From: Conexibacter woesei Iso977N
Lineage (GTDB): Bacteria > Actinomycetota > Thermoleophilia > Solirubrobacterales > Solirubrobacteraceae
Assembly: GCF_000424625.1 (NCBI RefSeq)
Contig: NZ_AUKG01000004.1
Location: 124,001-188,000 of the forward strand
DNA length: 64,000 nucleotides
Direction of reading: 5' to 3'
A program made the translations under genes and the position numbers. Below the pieces are notes generated by a model. The model searched no databases. It saw nothing but the letters and a program-made list of their open reading frames with translations, and had not been told where the DNA came from. Below, piece by piece: positions 15,847-24,397 of the stretch; position 1 is the first letter of the stretch; each line of letters begins with the position of its first letter.

Positions 15847-17390
15847 GCTCTCCCCAGAACGGCGCCGCCGCGGCGCCGGCCAGGGTCTTCGACAAGGCGC
15901 TGATCAGCGTCGCGATCGTCGTCGTCCTCGGCACGTTCATGTCGATCCTGGACACCACGATCGTCAACGTCGCGATCAACACGCTGTCCAAGGACTTCAA
16001 CACCGACCTGGCGACGATCCAGTGGGTCTCGACCGGCTACATGTTGGCCTTGGCCACCGTGATCCCGCTGACCGGCTGGGCCGCGGACCGCTTCGGCACC
16101 AAGCGCTTGTACATCATCTCGATCAGCCTGTTCCTGGTCGGCTCGGCGCTGAGCGGCGCCGCGTGGTCGGCCGGCTCGCTGATCGCGTTCCGGATCCTGC
16201 AGGGCCTCGGCGGCGGCATGATCATGCCCGCGGGCATGACGATCCTGTCCAAGGCGGCGGGCCCGCAGCGCATGGGCCGCGTCATGGGCATCGTCGGCGT
16301 CCCGATGCTGATGGGCCCGATCATCGGCCCGATCCTCGGCGGCTGGCTCGTCGACGACGTGTCGTGGCGCTGGATCTTCTACGTCAACATCCCGGTCGGC
16401 GCGGTCGCCCTGACCGCCGCGACCCGGCTGCTGCCGCGCGACAAGCCGAGCGCGATCGAGAAGCTCGACTGGCTCGGCCTGCTGATGCTCTCCCCCGGCC
16501 TCGCCGCGTTCGTGTACGGGTTGGCCGAGACGTCGTCGTCCGGCGGCCTCGGCGCGACCAAGGCGTGGCTGCCGATGGTCGTCGGCGCGACCCTGATCGG
16601 CACGTTCATCTGGCACGCCGCGCGTGAGCGCCAGCCGCTGATCGACGTCAAGCTGTTCAAGAACCGGACGATGAGCGCCTCGGCCGCGACGACCGGGACG
16701 TTCGCGATGGCGATGTTCGGCGCGATGTTCCTGATCCCGCTCTACTACCAGGTGGTGCGCGAGAAGTCGGCGCTGGACGCCGGCCTCCTGCTGGCGCCCC
16801 AGGGCGTCGGCGCGGCGATCATGATGCCGATCGCGGGCAAGCTGACCGACGACCTCGGGGCGGGCAAGATCGTCCTCGGCGGCCTCGGCTTCCTGTTCCT
16901 CGGGCTGCTGGGCTGGACGCAGGTGACCGACGACACGTCGTTCTTCATCCTCGGCGGCTCCCAGTTCCTGATGGGGCTGGGCATGGGCGCGGCGATGATG
17001 CCGGCGATGTCGGCGGCCTACGCGACGCTGCAGCGCCAGCAGATCGCGCGAGCGACCACAGCGCTCAACATCATCCAGCGCGTGGGCGGCTCGATCGGTA
17101 CGGCGTTCCTGTCGGTCATCCTCACCCACCAGCTGGTCTCGCGCCTACCCGGCGCGGGCAGCGGCGGGCTGGGCGCCGCGCAGAAGCTGACGCCTACCCA
17201 ACATGATGTGGTCGCTCCGAGGATCGCGGAGGCCTTCGGGAACACGTTCTGGTTCGCCGCGGGCGCGATCCTGCTGGCGCTGATCCCGGCGCTGATGCTC
17301 CCGCGCAGGAAGCCGGACCTCAGCGACCCGCAGCAGATCGACGCGCGGACCGAGGCCGAAGAGGCCGAAGCCGTCCTCGTCGAGATCTAG
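15843..17390 (+). CDS. MFS drug efflux transporter, DHA2 (14-TM) family
   Basis: 515 residues with about 14 membrane segments. The DHA2 motif SILDTTIVNVAINTLSKDF is in the first helix and WRWIFYVNIPVG follows helix 5. The family exports drugs and dyes by proton antiport. An AGGAGG lies 10 bases upstream of the ATG at 15843, but it pairs with CCTCC right after it (GGAGG-CA-CCTCC, 15828-15839), so the ribosome site could be partly masked. Coupled to marR by ATGA. It converges on the oxidoreductase gene, sharing CTAG. Confidence 0.9.
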   Translation: MSSPQNGAAAAPARVFDKALISVAIVVVLGTFMSILDTTIVNVAINTLSKDFNTDLATIQWVSTGYMLALATVIPLTGWAADRFGTKRLYIISISLFLVGSALSGAAWSAGSLIAFRILQGLGGGMIMPAGMTILSKAAGPQRMGRVMGIVGVPMLMGPIIGPILGGWLVDDVSWRWIFYVNIPVGAVALTAATRLLPRDKPSAIEKLDWLGLLMLSPGLAAFVYGLAETSSSGGLGATKAWLPMVVGATLIGTFIWHAARERQPLIDVKLFKNRTMSASAATTGTFAMAMFGAMFLIPLYYQVVREKSALDAGLLLAPQGVGAAIMMPIAGKLTDDLGAGKIVLGGLGFLFLGLLGWTQVTDDTSFFILGGSQFLMGLGMGAAMMPAMSAAYATLQRQQIARATTALNIIQRVGGSIGTAFLSVILTHQLVSRLPGAGSGGLGAAQKLTPTQHDVVAPRIAEAFGNTFWFAAGAILLALIPALMLPRRKPDLSDPQQIDARTEAEEAEAVLVEI

Positions 17391-18373
17391 CGGACGTCGA
17401 GCACGACCTTCCCCAGCGCGCCGCGGCCGTCGATCGTCTTCAGGGCGTCGGCGGCCGCGTCGAGCGGGAAGCGCTGCCCGACGATCGGGTCGATGTGGCC
17501 GCCGGCGATCAGCTCGTCGATGGCCGCGCCGATCTCCAGGTTCACCGGCGGGTTGGACAGCACCCACTCGCCCCAGCCGGCGCCGATGACCTCGGTGTTC
17601 CTGAGCAGCAGCCGGTTGACCCTGACCTCGGGGATCGACCCGCCGGTGAAGCCGACGACGACGACGCGGCCCGCGCGGCGCAGGGAGCGCAGCGAGTCGG
17701 TGAAGCGATCGCCGCCGACCGGGTCGAGCACGAGGTGCACGCCGCCGCCGGAGAGCTCGACGGCCTCGTCCTTCCAGGCGCCGTCGCTGCGGACCACGTG
17801 ATCGGCGCCCGCGCGCTTGGCGACCTCGGCCTTCTCGTCGGTCGAGACGACCGCGATCGTCGTCGCGCCCAGACCCTTGGCGACCTGGATCGACGCGGTC
17901 CCGACGCCGCCCGCGGCGCCGTGGATCAGGACCGTCTCGCCCTCCGCCAGGCGCCCGCGCAGCTTCAGCGCGAAGTAGGCCGTGTGGTAGTTGAGGATCA
18001 ACGCCGCGCCCTGGGCGAAGTCCAGCGCGTCCGGGATCTTGAACGTCAGGAACGTCGGCGCGACCGCGACCTCGGCGAACCCGCCGAGCATGCAGAACGC
18101 CGCGACGCGGTCGCCCGGCTGCAGCGGCGAGTCACCCCTGACCTCGCGCACCACGCCACCGACCTCGCTGCCCGGGACGAACGGCAGCGGCGGCCTGACC
18201 TGGTACTCGCCGCGCGTCTGCAGCACCTCCGGGAACGACACGCCCGCGGCATGGACATCAACAAGGACGCCGGAGCCCGGCGTCATCGGATGCTCGGCCC
18301 CGGGCTCCGGGACATCGACGATCTTCAGGGCGGTGTCCGGGCCGGTCAGCTCGGTGATCTGCAGAGCGCGCAT
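17387..18373 (-). CDS. NADPH:quinone oxidoreductase-like MDR protein
   Basis: 328 residues of the medium-chain reductase family without the structural-zinc cysteines. The nucleotide-binding motif is IHGAAGGVGTASIQVAKGLG; the catalytic-domain pattern FVPGSEVGGVVREVG-like (FVPGSEVGGVVREVRG) and GDRVAAFC follow the N-terminus. Members reduce quinones or enoyl compounds with NADPH. A TAGGGT hexamer ends 6 bases before the ATG at 18373, and a perfect 20-base palindrome directly abuts it, so the gene is probably repressed by a regulator encoded elsewhere. Confidence 0.88.
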   Translation of the reverse strand: MRALQITELTGPDTALKIVDVPEPGAEHPMTPGSGVLVDVHAAGVSFPEVLQTRGEYQVRPPLPFVPGSEVGGVVREVRGDSPLQPGDRVAAFCMLGGFAEVAVAPTFLTFKIPDALDFAQGAALILNYHTAYFALKLRGRLAEGETVLIHGAAGGVGTASIQVAKGLGATTIAVVSTDEKAEVAKRAGADHVVRSDGAWKDEAVELSGGGVHLVLDPVGGDRFTDSLRSLRRAGRVVVVGFTGGSIPEVRVNRLLLRNTEVIGAGWGEWVLSNPPVNLEIGAAIDELIAGGHIDPIVGQRFPLDAAADALKTIDGRGALGKVVLDVR

Positions 18374-18379
18374 GCCCGC

Positions 18380-18405
18380 ACCCTAACTTGAATCACGATT
18401 CAAGT
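18380..18405 (-). promoter_or_regulatory. Promoter and 20-base palindromic operator of the quinone oxidoreductase
   Basis: ACTTGAATCACGATTCAAGT (18386-18405) is a perfect 20-base inverted repeat. On the minus strand it lies directly upstream of TAGGGT (18380-18385), the presumed -10 element of the leaderless oxidoreductase gene, so a bound protein would cover the space between -35 and -10. The symmetry and size suit a TetR-type dimer. No TetR gene is adjacent. Confidence 0.7.
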
Positions 18406-18483
18406 GCAGCGGCAGCGGCGGCGCTGCGCTGGGGCGACGCAGGCGATCGCGGTGTGGCTCGTCGCCGCGCCGGGACAGGGAGC

Positions 18484-18526
18484 GAACGGTGCATTGGGGC
18501 TCGCAGAGAGCCCAAATGCACCGTTC
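18484..18526 (+). repeat. Dispersed hairpin repeat, copy 1 (loop GCAGA)
   Basis: Left arm GAACGGTGCATTGGGGCTC (18484-18502), loop GCAGA (18503-18507), right arm 18508-18526. The 19-base stem has a single mismatch opposite the variable base after GGTGCATT. It shares GGTGCATT and GGGCTC with the copy at 37416-37456. The loop differs by one base from the GCGGA loop of the other copies. Confidence 0.8.
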
Positions 18527-18530
18527 ACCC

Positions 18531-18577
18531 GTCAACGGCAGATCGGTGTTCGCGGAGAACACCCAACTGCCGTTGAC
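18531..18577 (+). repeat. Dispersed hairpin repeat, copy 2 (loop GCGGA)
   Basis: Left arm 18531-18551, loop GCGGA (18552-18556), right arm 18557-18577; a 21-base stem with two mismatches. The stem sequence is unlike copy 1 except for the base pairs closing the loop (TTC-GCGGA-GAA). Conserved loop with changed but still pairing stem is the hallmark of this repeat family. Confidence 0.78.
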
Positions 18578-18596
18578 CCCGCCCCGCCCCGCCCCG
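18577..18596 (-). other. (CCCCG)4 tract, G-quadruplex motif on the minus strand
   Basis: Four perfect CCCCG units. The minus strand reads four GGGG runs separated by single C bases, a canonical G-quadruplex pattern. It directly follows hairpin copy 2 and lies inside the 30-base outer arms. Confidence 0.7.
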
Positions 18597-18722
18597 CCTG
18601 TCCCGGCACGGCGACGAGCCACACCGGGAACGGTGGCGCCTCCGCCAACGCCTTTCCCCATCGATGCCCACCCGCGAACGCCCCGCGCCACCACCCACGC
18701 GCCGCACGGAACGCCACCACCG

Positions 18723-20411
18723 TCACGCCGTGGCGCTCTGAGCCTCGCCCCGCCCGAGGATGCGGCCGTGGCCGATCCGGATGACCTCGTCGGCGCGGGC
18801 GACGGTCGAGAGGCGGTGGGCGATGATCAGCGAGGTGCGGCCGTGCAGCAGCTGGTCCAGCGCGCGCTCGATCAGCAGCTCGGTCGGGCGGTCGATGTTG
18901 GAGGTCGCCTCGTCGAGGATCAGGATCCGCGGGTCGGCGAGCAGCGCGCGGGCGATCGAGATCAGCTGGCGCTCGCCCGCGCTCAGCCCGCTGCCGCCCT
19001 CGCGGACCGGATGGTCCAGGCCTTCCGGGAAGCGGCGCGCGAGCCGGTCGAGGCCGAGCATCGCCGCGGTCTCGCGGACCTGCGTGTCGCTCGCGTCCGG
19101 CCGCGCGAAGCGGATGTTGTCCGCGATCGTGCCCGAGAACAGGAACGGGTCCTGGAGCACGACGCCGAGCTGGCGGCGGTAGGCGTGCAGGTCGACCTCG
19201 CGCAGGTCGATGCCATCAACCAGCACAGCCCCCTCGCTGGGGTCGTAGAAGCGTGCGACGAGCTTGGCCAGCGTCGACTTCCCGCCGCCGGACTCGCCGA
19301 CCAGCGCCGTGCAGCCGCCGACGGGGATCGTCAGGTCGATCCCGTGCAGCACCTCGTTGTCGCCGTACTTGAAGCGCACGCCGTCGAGCCGGACCTCGCC
19401 GCGCACGCGGCCGAGGTCGCGCGGGCGCTGCGGCGAGCGGACCTCGGGCTCCTCGTCGAGGACCGCGCCGATCTTGACCATCGCCGCGGTCGCCGACTGC
19501 ACCTGCGCGTAGAGGTCGGAGAGGTCCTGCAGCGGCTGGAAGACCAACCCCAACAGGAAGTACGCCGCGGCGAGCGTCCCGATCTCGCTGTCCTGGAGCA
19601 CGCCCGCGCCGAGCGCGAGCACCGCGATCGTCGCGACCACGCCGAGGAACTCGATCGACGGGAAGAACAGCGACGAGATCCGCTGCGCCTCGAAGTTGGC
19701 CCTGCGGTTGTCGTCGTTGAGCTCGTCGAAGCGCGCGCGGAACGCCCGCTCGCGCCGGAACGACTGCACGACCGCCATCCCCGCGACCGACTCAGCGATC
19801 TGCGCGGTGACCGCGCCGATCCGGTTGCGGACGTCGAGCTGGATGACGGCCGAGCGGCGCTGGAACCAGCGCGTGATCAGCAGCGCGGGCGGCAGCACGA
19901 CCAGCGCGATCAGCGCCAGCCGCCAGTCGTTGATGAACAACGCGGTGATCGCCGCCGGGATCAGCACGCTGCTGGTCACGAGCGTCGGCAGCCCCTGCGA
20001 CAGGACGTCGGAGATCGCGTCCACGTCGGACGTCAGCCGCGCGATGATCCACCCCGCGCGCTGCTCGGAGAAGTAGCGCAGCGACAGCGCCGTGAGGTGG
20101 TCGAAGAGCTCGCGCCGCAGGCCGAGGACGACCGCCTGGCCGAAGCGCGCCATCCCGCGGATCACGATCGAGTACAGGAAGAAGCCGAGCACCGACACCG
20201 CGACGTAGGCGCCCGCGATCTGCGCCAGCGCGTGCTCGTCCTTGGGCACGATCCCGGCGTTGATCGCCTGGCGCACGAGCAGCCAGGAGCCGCTGCGCGC
20301 CAGCGCCTCGGTGACCGCGCACGCGACCAGCAGCGCGATCCAGCGCCGCCGCTCGTGGACGTGGCGCCCGAGCGTCCGCAGCCCGGAGGGTGCCCTGCGC
20401 TCACGCGGCAA
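18723..20411 (-). CDS. ABC exporter half-transporter with canonical ATPase site
   Basis: 562 residues: an N-terminal six-helix exporter domain and a C-terminal ATPase. Walker A is GESGGGKST, signature GSGLSAGERQ, Walker B with catalytic glutamate ILILDEATSNID, and the switch histidine IIAHRLSTVARAD. All catalytic residues are intact. It overlaps the upstream half-transporter by 11 bases. Because the partner lacks the catalytic glutamate and histidine, the two most likely form a heterodimer of the TM287/288, LmrCD or BmrCD kind, usually exporting drugs or lipids. Confidence 0.9.
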   Translation of the reverse strand: MPRERRAPSGLRTLGRHVHERRRWIALLVACAVTEALARSGSWLLVRQAINAGIVPKDEHALAQIAGAYVAVSVLGFFLYSIVIRGMARFGQAVVLGLRRELFDHLTALSLRYFSEQRAGWIIARLTSDVDAISDVLSQGLPTLVTSSVLIPAAITALFINDWRLALIALVVLPPALLITRWFQRRSAVIQLDVRNRIGAVTAQIAESVAGMAVVQSFRRERAFRARFDELNDDNRRANFEAQRISSLFFPSIEFLGVVATIAVLALGAGVLQDSEIGTLAAAYFLLGLVFQPLQDLSDLYAQVQSATAAMVKIGAVLDEEPEVRSPQRPRDLGRVRGEVRLDGVRFKYGDNEVLHGIDLTIPVGGCTALVGESGGGKSTLAKLVARFYDPSEGAVLVDGIDLREVDLHAYRRQLGVVLQDPFLFSGTIADNIRFARPDASDTQVRETAAMLGLDRLARRFPEGLDHPVREGGSGLSAGERQLISIARALLADPRILILDEATSNIDRPTELLIERALDQLLHGRTSLIIAHRLSTVARADEVIRIGHGRILGRGEAQSATA

Positions 20412-22164
20412 CGGACGCGTCCTCCCCGAAGAGCTCGGCGAACGTGCCGCCGCGCTCCAGCAGCTGCGCCTGCGTGCCGGACTCGACGACGACGCCGTCG
20501 TCCAGGACGACGATGCGGTCGGCGAGCGCGAGCGTCGACAGCCGCTGCGTGGCGAGCAGGACCGCGCGGCCCTCCAGCGCGGAGCGCAGGCGGGTGACGA
20601 TCCGGTCCTCGGTCGTCGTGTCGACCGCCGACAGCGGGTCGTCGAGGACGAGCACCGGCGCGTCGGTCAGCAGCGCGCGGGCGAGCGCGACGCGCTGGCG
20701 CTGGCCGCCGGACAGGTTCACGCCGCGCTCGCCGATCAGCGTCTGCCAGCGGTCCGGGAGGTCGTCGAGGAACGCGGTGACGCCCGCGACGTCGCAGGCC
20801 TCGTGCAGCGCCGCGTCGTCGGCGTCCGGGCGGCCGGCGAGCAGGTTGTCGCGCAACGTCTCGGAGAACAGGATCGGCCGCTGGGTCACGACGCCGACCG
20901 CGCCGCGGACGTCGTCGAGCGCCAGGTCGCGCAGGTCGTGGCCGCCGAGCAGCACCGCGCCGGCGTCCGGGTCGTAGAAGCGCGGCAACAACCCCAACAA
21001 CGTCGACTTGCCCGCGCCGGTCGCGCCGCAGACCGCGACGACCTCGCCGGGCGCGACCGTGAGGTCGACCCCGTCGAGCACCGCCTCGGCCGCGCCCGGG
21101 TAGGCGAAGCGCACGCCGCGCAGCTCGACACCCGTGTCGCCCTCCGCCATGCGCGCGGGGTCCGGCCGCTCCGGCAGCACCGGGACCTCGTCCAGCCACG
21201 CGAACGAACGGCCCGCCGAGGCCAGCGCGCGCTGGCCGAGGTTGATGATCCAGCCGGTCGACTCCAGCGGCCACACGAGCTGCAGCAACAGCTGGATGAA
21301 CAGCGCGAACTCGCCGTAGGTCAGCGTGCCGTGGATGACCGCGCGCCCGCCGACGAGCAGCACGACGGCGACCGACGCCGACGGCAGGTAGAACAGGCCC
21401 GGCAGGTGGTGGGACTCGACGCGCGCCTGGCGCAGCACCTCGGTCCGGACGGCGTCGGCGCGCTGCGCGAAGCGGTCCTGGACGTCGTCCTCGCGGCCGA
21501 AGGCCTGGACCATCTCGATCCCGACGACGGCCTCGTCGGCCGACTCGGTCACGTCGCCCTTGCGCGCCTGGACGTCGCGGGAGATCGGCGTGACGAGGTG
21601 CGCGAAGCGCCACGCGACCAGCCCGATCAGCGGCAGCGGGATCGCGCTCAACGCCGCGAGCTTGAGGTTCGTCACGCCGAGCACGACGGCCGTGCCCAAG
21701 ATCATCATGATGCTCTGCGCGCCCTGGACCATCCCCCACCCGATGAAGTACCGGACCGGGTAGAGGTCGTTGGTCGCGCGCGAGACGACCTGGCCGGTCG
21801 GGTGCAGGTCGTAGAACGCGCGCGGGAAGCGCAGGTAGGCGCCGTAGAGCAGCTCGCGCATCGACGCCTCGACGCCCACGCCGACGCGTGCCGTCGCGTA
21901 GCGGCGCAGGAAGTTGACCGTCGACCGCACCGCCGCCAGCACCGCGACGATCGCCAGCTGCGGCGCGAGCGGCCGCTCGTCGTGCAGGATCGAGTCGTCG
22001 ATCGTCCGCGCGATCAGCAGCGGGATCGCCAGCGACAGCGCCGAGTACATCAACGCGTACAACAACGCGAGCGCCGTGAGACGGCGCTGCAGGCGCCAGA
22101 CGTCGAGCAGCCGGGACGTCGTGAGGCGCAGCCCGTGGTCGGGCGGATCGAGGTTCGGGGACAC
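20401..22164 (-). CDS. ABC exporter half-transporter with degenerate ATPase site
   Basis: 587 residues from GTG at 22164: exporter membrane domain, then ATPase with Walker A GATGAGKST and signature LSGGQRQR. Walker B reads VLVLDDPLSAVD, with aspartate in place of the catalytic glutamate, and the switch region reads LLATQRLSTLA, with glutamine in place of histidine. These are the exact substitutions of the non-catalytic subunit of heterodimeric exporters. It is transcribed just before its catalytic partner with an 11-base overlap. A RidA gene is divergent from it. Confidence 0.9.
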   Translation of the reverse strand: MSPNLDPPDHGLRLTTSRLLDVWRLQRRLTALALLYALMYSALSLAIPLLIARTIDDSILHDERPLAPQLAIVAVLAAVRSTVNFLRRYATARVGVGVEASMRELLYGAYLRFPRAFYDLHPTGQVVSRATNDLYPVRYFIGWGMVQGAQSIMMILGTAVVLGVTNLKLAALSAIPLPLIGLVAWRFAHLVTPISRDVQARKGDVTESADEAVVGIEMVQAFGREDDVQDRFAQRADAVRTEVLRQARVESHHLPGLFYLPSASVAVVLLVGGRAVIHGTLTYGEFALFIQLLLQLVWPLESTGWIINLGQRALASAGRSFAWLDEVPVLPERPDPARMAEGDTGVELRGVRFAYPGAAEAVLDGVDLTVAPGEVVAVCGATGAGKSTLLGLLPRFYDPDAGAVLLGGHDLRDLALDDVRGAVGVVTQRPILFSETLRDNLLAGRPDADDAALHEACDVAGVTAFLDDLPDRWQTLIGERGVNLSGGQRQRVALARALLTDAPVLVLDDPLSAVDTTTEDRIVTRLRSALEGRAVLLATQRLSTLALADRIVVLDDGVVVESGTQAQLLERGGTFAELFGEDASVAA

Positions 22165-22225
22165 GGCTATGGGACAGTTGGGGAGAGGCGGGGACCACCC
22201 CTGACCCTACGACAGGACCAACCCA

Positions 22226-22624
22226 ATGCACTTGATCAGCCCTCCTGACTCCCCACCCACCGCGGGCTACAGCCACGTCGCGACGATCCCCGCGGGTTCG
22301 ACTCTCGTCCACACCTCCGGCCAGGTCCCGGTGGCGCCCGACGGCACGATCGCGCCGGCCGGCGACTGGGAGGCGCAGGCGCGCCAGGTCTTCGAGAACC
22401 TCACGACCGCGCTGGCCGGCGGCGGCGCGGCGTGGCGCGACGTCTTCAAGCTGACCGTGTACGTCACCGACCTCGCCGGCCTGGCGGAGTTCCGGGCGGT
22501 GCGCGACGAGTTCGTCGACACGACGCGGCCGCCGACGAGCTCGCTCGTCCAGGTCGCGGGGCTCGTGCGGCCGGAGTTCCTGATCGAGGTCGAGGCGGTC
22601 GCCGCGATCAGCGGCGGCGGCTAG
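22226..22624 (+). CDS. RidA/YjgF family protein
   Basis: 132 residues with the family pattern: HTSGQVPVAPDG early, QARQVFENLTTALAGGG, DVFKLTVYVTDLA and a C-terminal EFLIEVEAVAAI. RidA proteins hydrolyse reactive enamine/imine intermediates from PLP enzymes; relatives act in pyrimidine and aromatic catabolism. The conserved arginine before the last strand seems to be present in LVRPEF, but I cannot confirm its alignment. AGGA lies 9 bases before the ATG. It converges with the asparaginase gene, stops 3 bases apart. Confidence 0.85.
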   Translation: MHLISPPDSPPTAGYSHVATIPAGSTLVHTSGQVPVAPDGTIAPAGDWEAQARQVFENLTTALAGGGAAWRDVFKLTVYVTDLAGLAEFRAVRDEFVDTTRPPTSSLVQVAGLVRPEFLIEVEAVAAISGGG

Positions 22625-22627
22625 CGG

Positions 22628-23632
22628 CTAGCCGTCGTCCTGCGAGAAGGCCCAGCGCGTCTCGTCGACGTCGAGGCCCGCGGAGAGGCAGGCGAGCAGC
22701 TTCATGCGGATCGCCTGGGGTGAGAGGAAGCCGGCCGGGATGATCTTCGTGCCGCGCAGGTCGCGCTCGGAGCCCGCGTAGCCGTAGGTCGCGTTCAGGA
22801 CGACGCCGCGCTCGGGGCGGCAGTAGGCGACGATCGGGATGTCGCCCGCGACCTGGGCCCAGATCTCCAGCACCTCGGGCGCCAGGTGGCCGGCGCCGAG
22901 CGTCCCGAGGACGATGCCGTCGGGGCTGGTCGACAGCGCGGCGCGCGCGAGCGTCCCGTCGTCGCCGGCGGTCGACGGGATGATGTGGACCCTCTTGGCG
23001 AGCTCCGGCGGGTCCAGCGGCGGGTTGCGCGGGATCCGCGACCAGATCGTCGGGTGGCCCTCGGTGACGCGGCCGAGCGGGCCGGTCTGGGGCGAGGAGA
23101 ACGCGACCAGCGACGTCGTGTCGGTCTTGCGCGCGCAGCGCGCGTGGTGGATCTCGCCGCCGAAGACGACCAGGACGCCCATCCCGGCGGCCGGGGCGGA
23201 CGCCGCCACGCTGACCGCGTCGACGAGGTTGGCGGGACCGTCGGCGCCGGCGGCCGAAGCGGGCCGGATCGCGCCGGTGAAGACGATCGGCGCGTCAGCG
23301 TCGTGCAGGACGTCGCAGAGCATCGCGGTCTCCTCCAGCACGTCCGTGCCGTGCGTGACGACGACGCCGATCCCGCGCCGCGACGCGTCGCGCGCCGCGC
23401 GGCAGATCTGCAGCTGGTCGTCGAGCGTCATGTGCGCCGACGGCTTGTTGAGGACCGTGATCGCCTCGAGGTCCGGGAACGCCTGCAGGCCCGGGACGCT
23501 CGCGACGAGCGCCTCCGCGTCCAGCTCCGGCCTCGCGCCCTCACCCTCTCCGGTCATGGCGATCGTGCCGCCGGCGGTCAGGATCCGGACCCGGCGAACC
23601 GGGGCGGTGGAACGGTCGGTCGCGTTCAACAT
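22628..23632 (-). CDS. L-asparaginase (type I/II family)
   Basis: 334 residues from ATG at 23632. The nucleophile threonine is in ILTAGGTIAMTG and the second catalytic block is VVTHGTDVLEETA; PANLVDAVSVAAS and GVVLNATYGYAG complete the family pattern. No signal peptide, so a cytoplasmic enzyme that converts asparagine to aspartate and ammonia. A TACCCT hexamer ends 9 bases before the start, and an imperfect inverted repeat GTTCA-N7-TGAAC (23624-23640) spans the start codon. Confidence 0.9.
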   Translation of the reverse strand: MLNATDRSTAPVRRVRILTAGGTIAMTGEGEGARPELDAEALVASVPGLQAFPDLEAITVLNKPSAHMTLDDQLQICRAARDASRRGIGVVVTHGTDVLEETAMLCDVLHDADAPIVFTGAIRPASAAGADGPANLVDAVSVAASAPAAGMGVLVVFGGEIHHARCARKTDTTSLVAFSSPQTGPLGRVTEGHPTIWSRIPRNPPLDPPELAKRVHIIPSTAGDDGTLARAALSTSPDGIVLGTLGAGHLAPEVLEIWAQVAGDIPIVAYCRPERGVVLNATYGYAGSERDLRGTKIIPAGFLSPQAIRMKLLACLSAGLDVDETRWAFSQDDG

Positions 23633-23709
23633 CTGTGAACGAGGGTACCGGCGACGCGCCGAGCGCGGGCACCGCGCCGGGACGAGCGCGGTGCCGTGCG
23701 GTCGAGGAG

Positions 23710-24294
23710 CTAGGCGTACAGGTCGACGGCGAGGCCGCTCGTCGAGGCGCCCGAGGAGCTCCAGGTCGCCGAGCCGGACTGGCCGAACAGCGAGGACAGG
23801 TCGGCGCCGGACGAGAGCTGCGACATCAGGTCGTCGCTCGAGGTGCCGAGCGCGTCGGCCAAGGACGACAGGTTGGACGTCGTGTCCGACGCCTGCGTGC
23901 CGAGGATCGCGGCGTCCGCCTGGCCCTGGCCGCCGCCGCCGCCGTGGTGGTGGCCGTGCGGCCCGCCGGGACCGCCCGGGCCCTTGCCCGCGGCGATGCC
24001 CTGCGCCATCTGCGTCAGCTGGTCGTCGGACAGCGCCGGCGCGTCCGCCGGCTTGTTGGCCTGCAGGTCGGTCTTGACCGCGCTGAGCAGGTCGTCGCTG
24101 CTGACGCCCTTGTCCTGGGCGATCGAGTCGAGCGTCTTGCCCGACTTCAGCTCGCTCTGGAGGTCGTCGGCCGAGAGCCCGAGGGCCTTGGCCGTGTTCG
24201 TCATGTCGGGCGGCTTGGGCCGCTGGCGCTGCGTGGCAGTCGCCTGAGTCAGCGCGGTGACGTCCGCGCTGCTCGAGAGGGATGAGATCGTCAT
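23710..24294 (-). CDS. Low-complexity protein with repeated helical (LGLSADDL) motifs
   Basis: 194 residues, not assigned to a named family. Two tandem motifs are clear: ALGLSADDLQSELKSG then KTLDSIAQDKGVSSDDLLSA, and later SLADALGTSSDDLMSQLSSG. The middle is a Gly/His-rich linker (GGPGGPHGHHHGGGGG) that could bind metal. There is no signal peptide. The same helical motif occurs in the secreted protein at 36630-37343, so these are two members of one local family. Role unknown. Confidence 0.65.
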   Translation of the reverse strand: MTISSLSSSADVTALTQATATQRQRPKPPDMTNTAKALGLSADDLQSELKSGKTLDSIAQDKGVSSDDLLSAVKTDLQANKPADAPALSDDQLTQMAQGIAAGKGPGGPGGPHGHHHGGGGGQGQADAAILGTQASDTTSNLSSLADALGTSSDDLMSQLSSGADLSSLFGQSGSATWSSSGASTSGLAVDLYA

Positions 24295-24397
24295 GGCCCC
24301 GGGATCGGCGGGCCCTCACGCGCCTGAACACCGTCTCACCGCGTTCTTCCGAAGGACTTCGCGGTCTCTTCGGTGGCGCCAACGAAGCGCCAACAAA

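Larger units (their letters stand above)
18450..18626. repeat. Nested palindromic element with 30-base outer arms
   Basis: This fills most of the 349-base gap between the end of the ABC exporter operon and the start of the quinone oxidoreductase. Outer arms 18450-18479 and 18597-18626 are inverted repeats of 30 bases with one mismatch. Inside are two further hairpins (18484-18526 and 18531-18577), each with a five-base loop, and a (CCCCG)4 tract. The whole could form a branched cruciform or structured RNA. On the minus strand it lies in the 3' end of the exporter message and 5' of the oxidoreductase promoter. I see no gene or other structure of note in 18627-18722. Confidence 0.75.

Noticed and set aside
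18383-18694. Short reading frames across the nested palindrome at 18.4-18.7 kb
   Set aside because: Their sequence is produced by the hairpin repeats themselves and similar peptides appear at 37.4 and 38.1 kb on both strands; no ribosome site.
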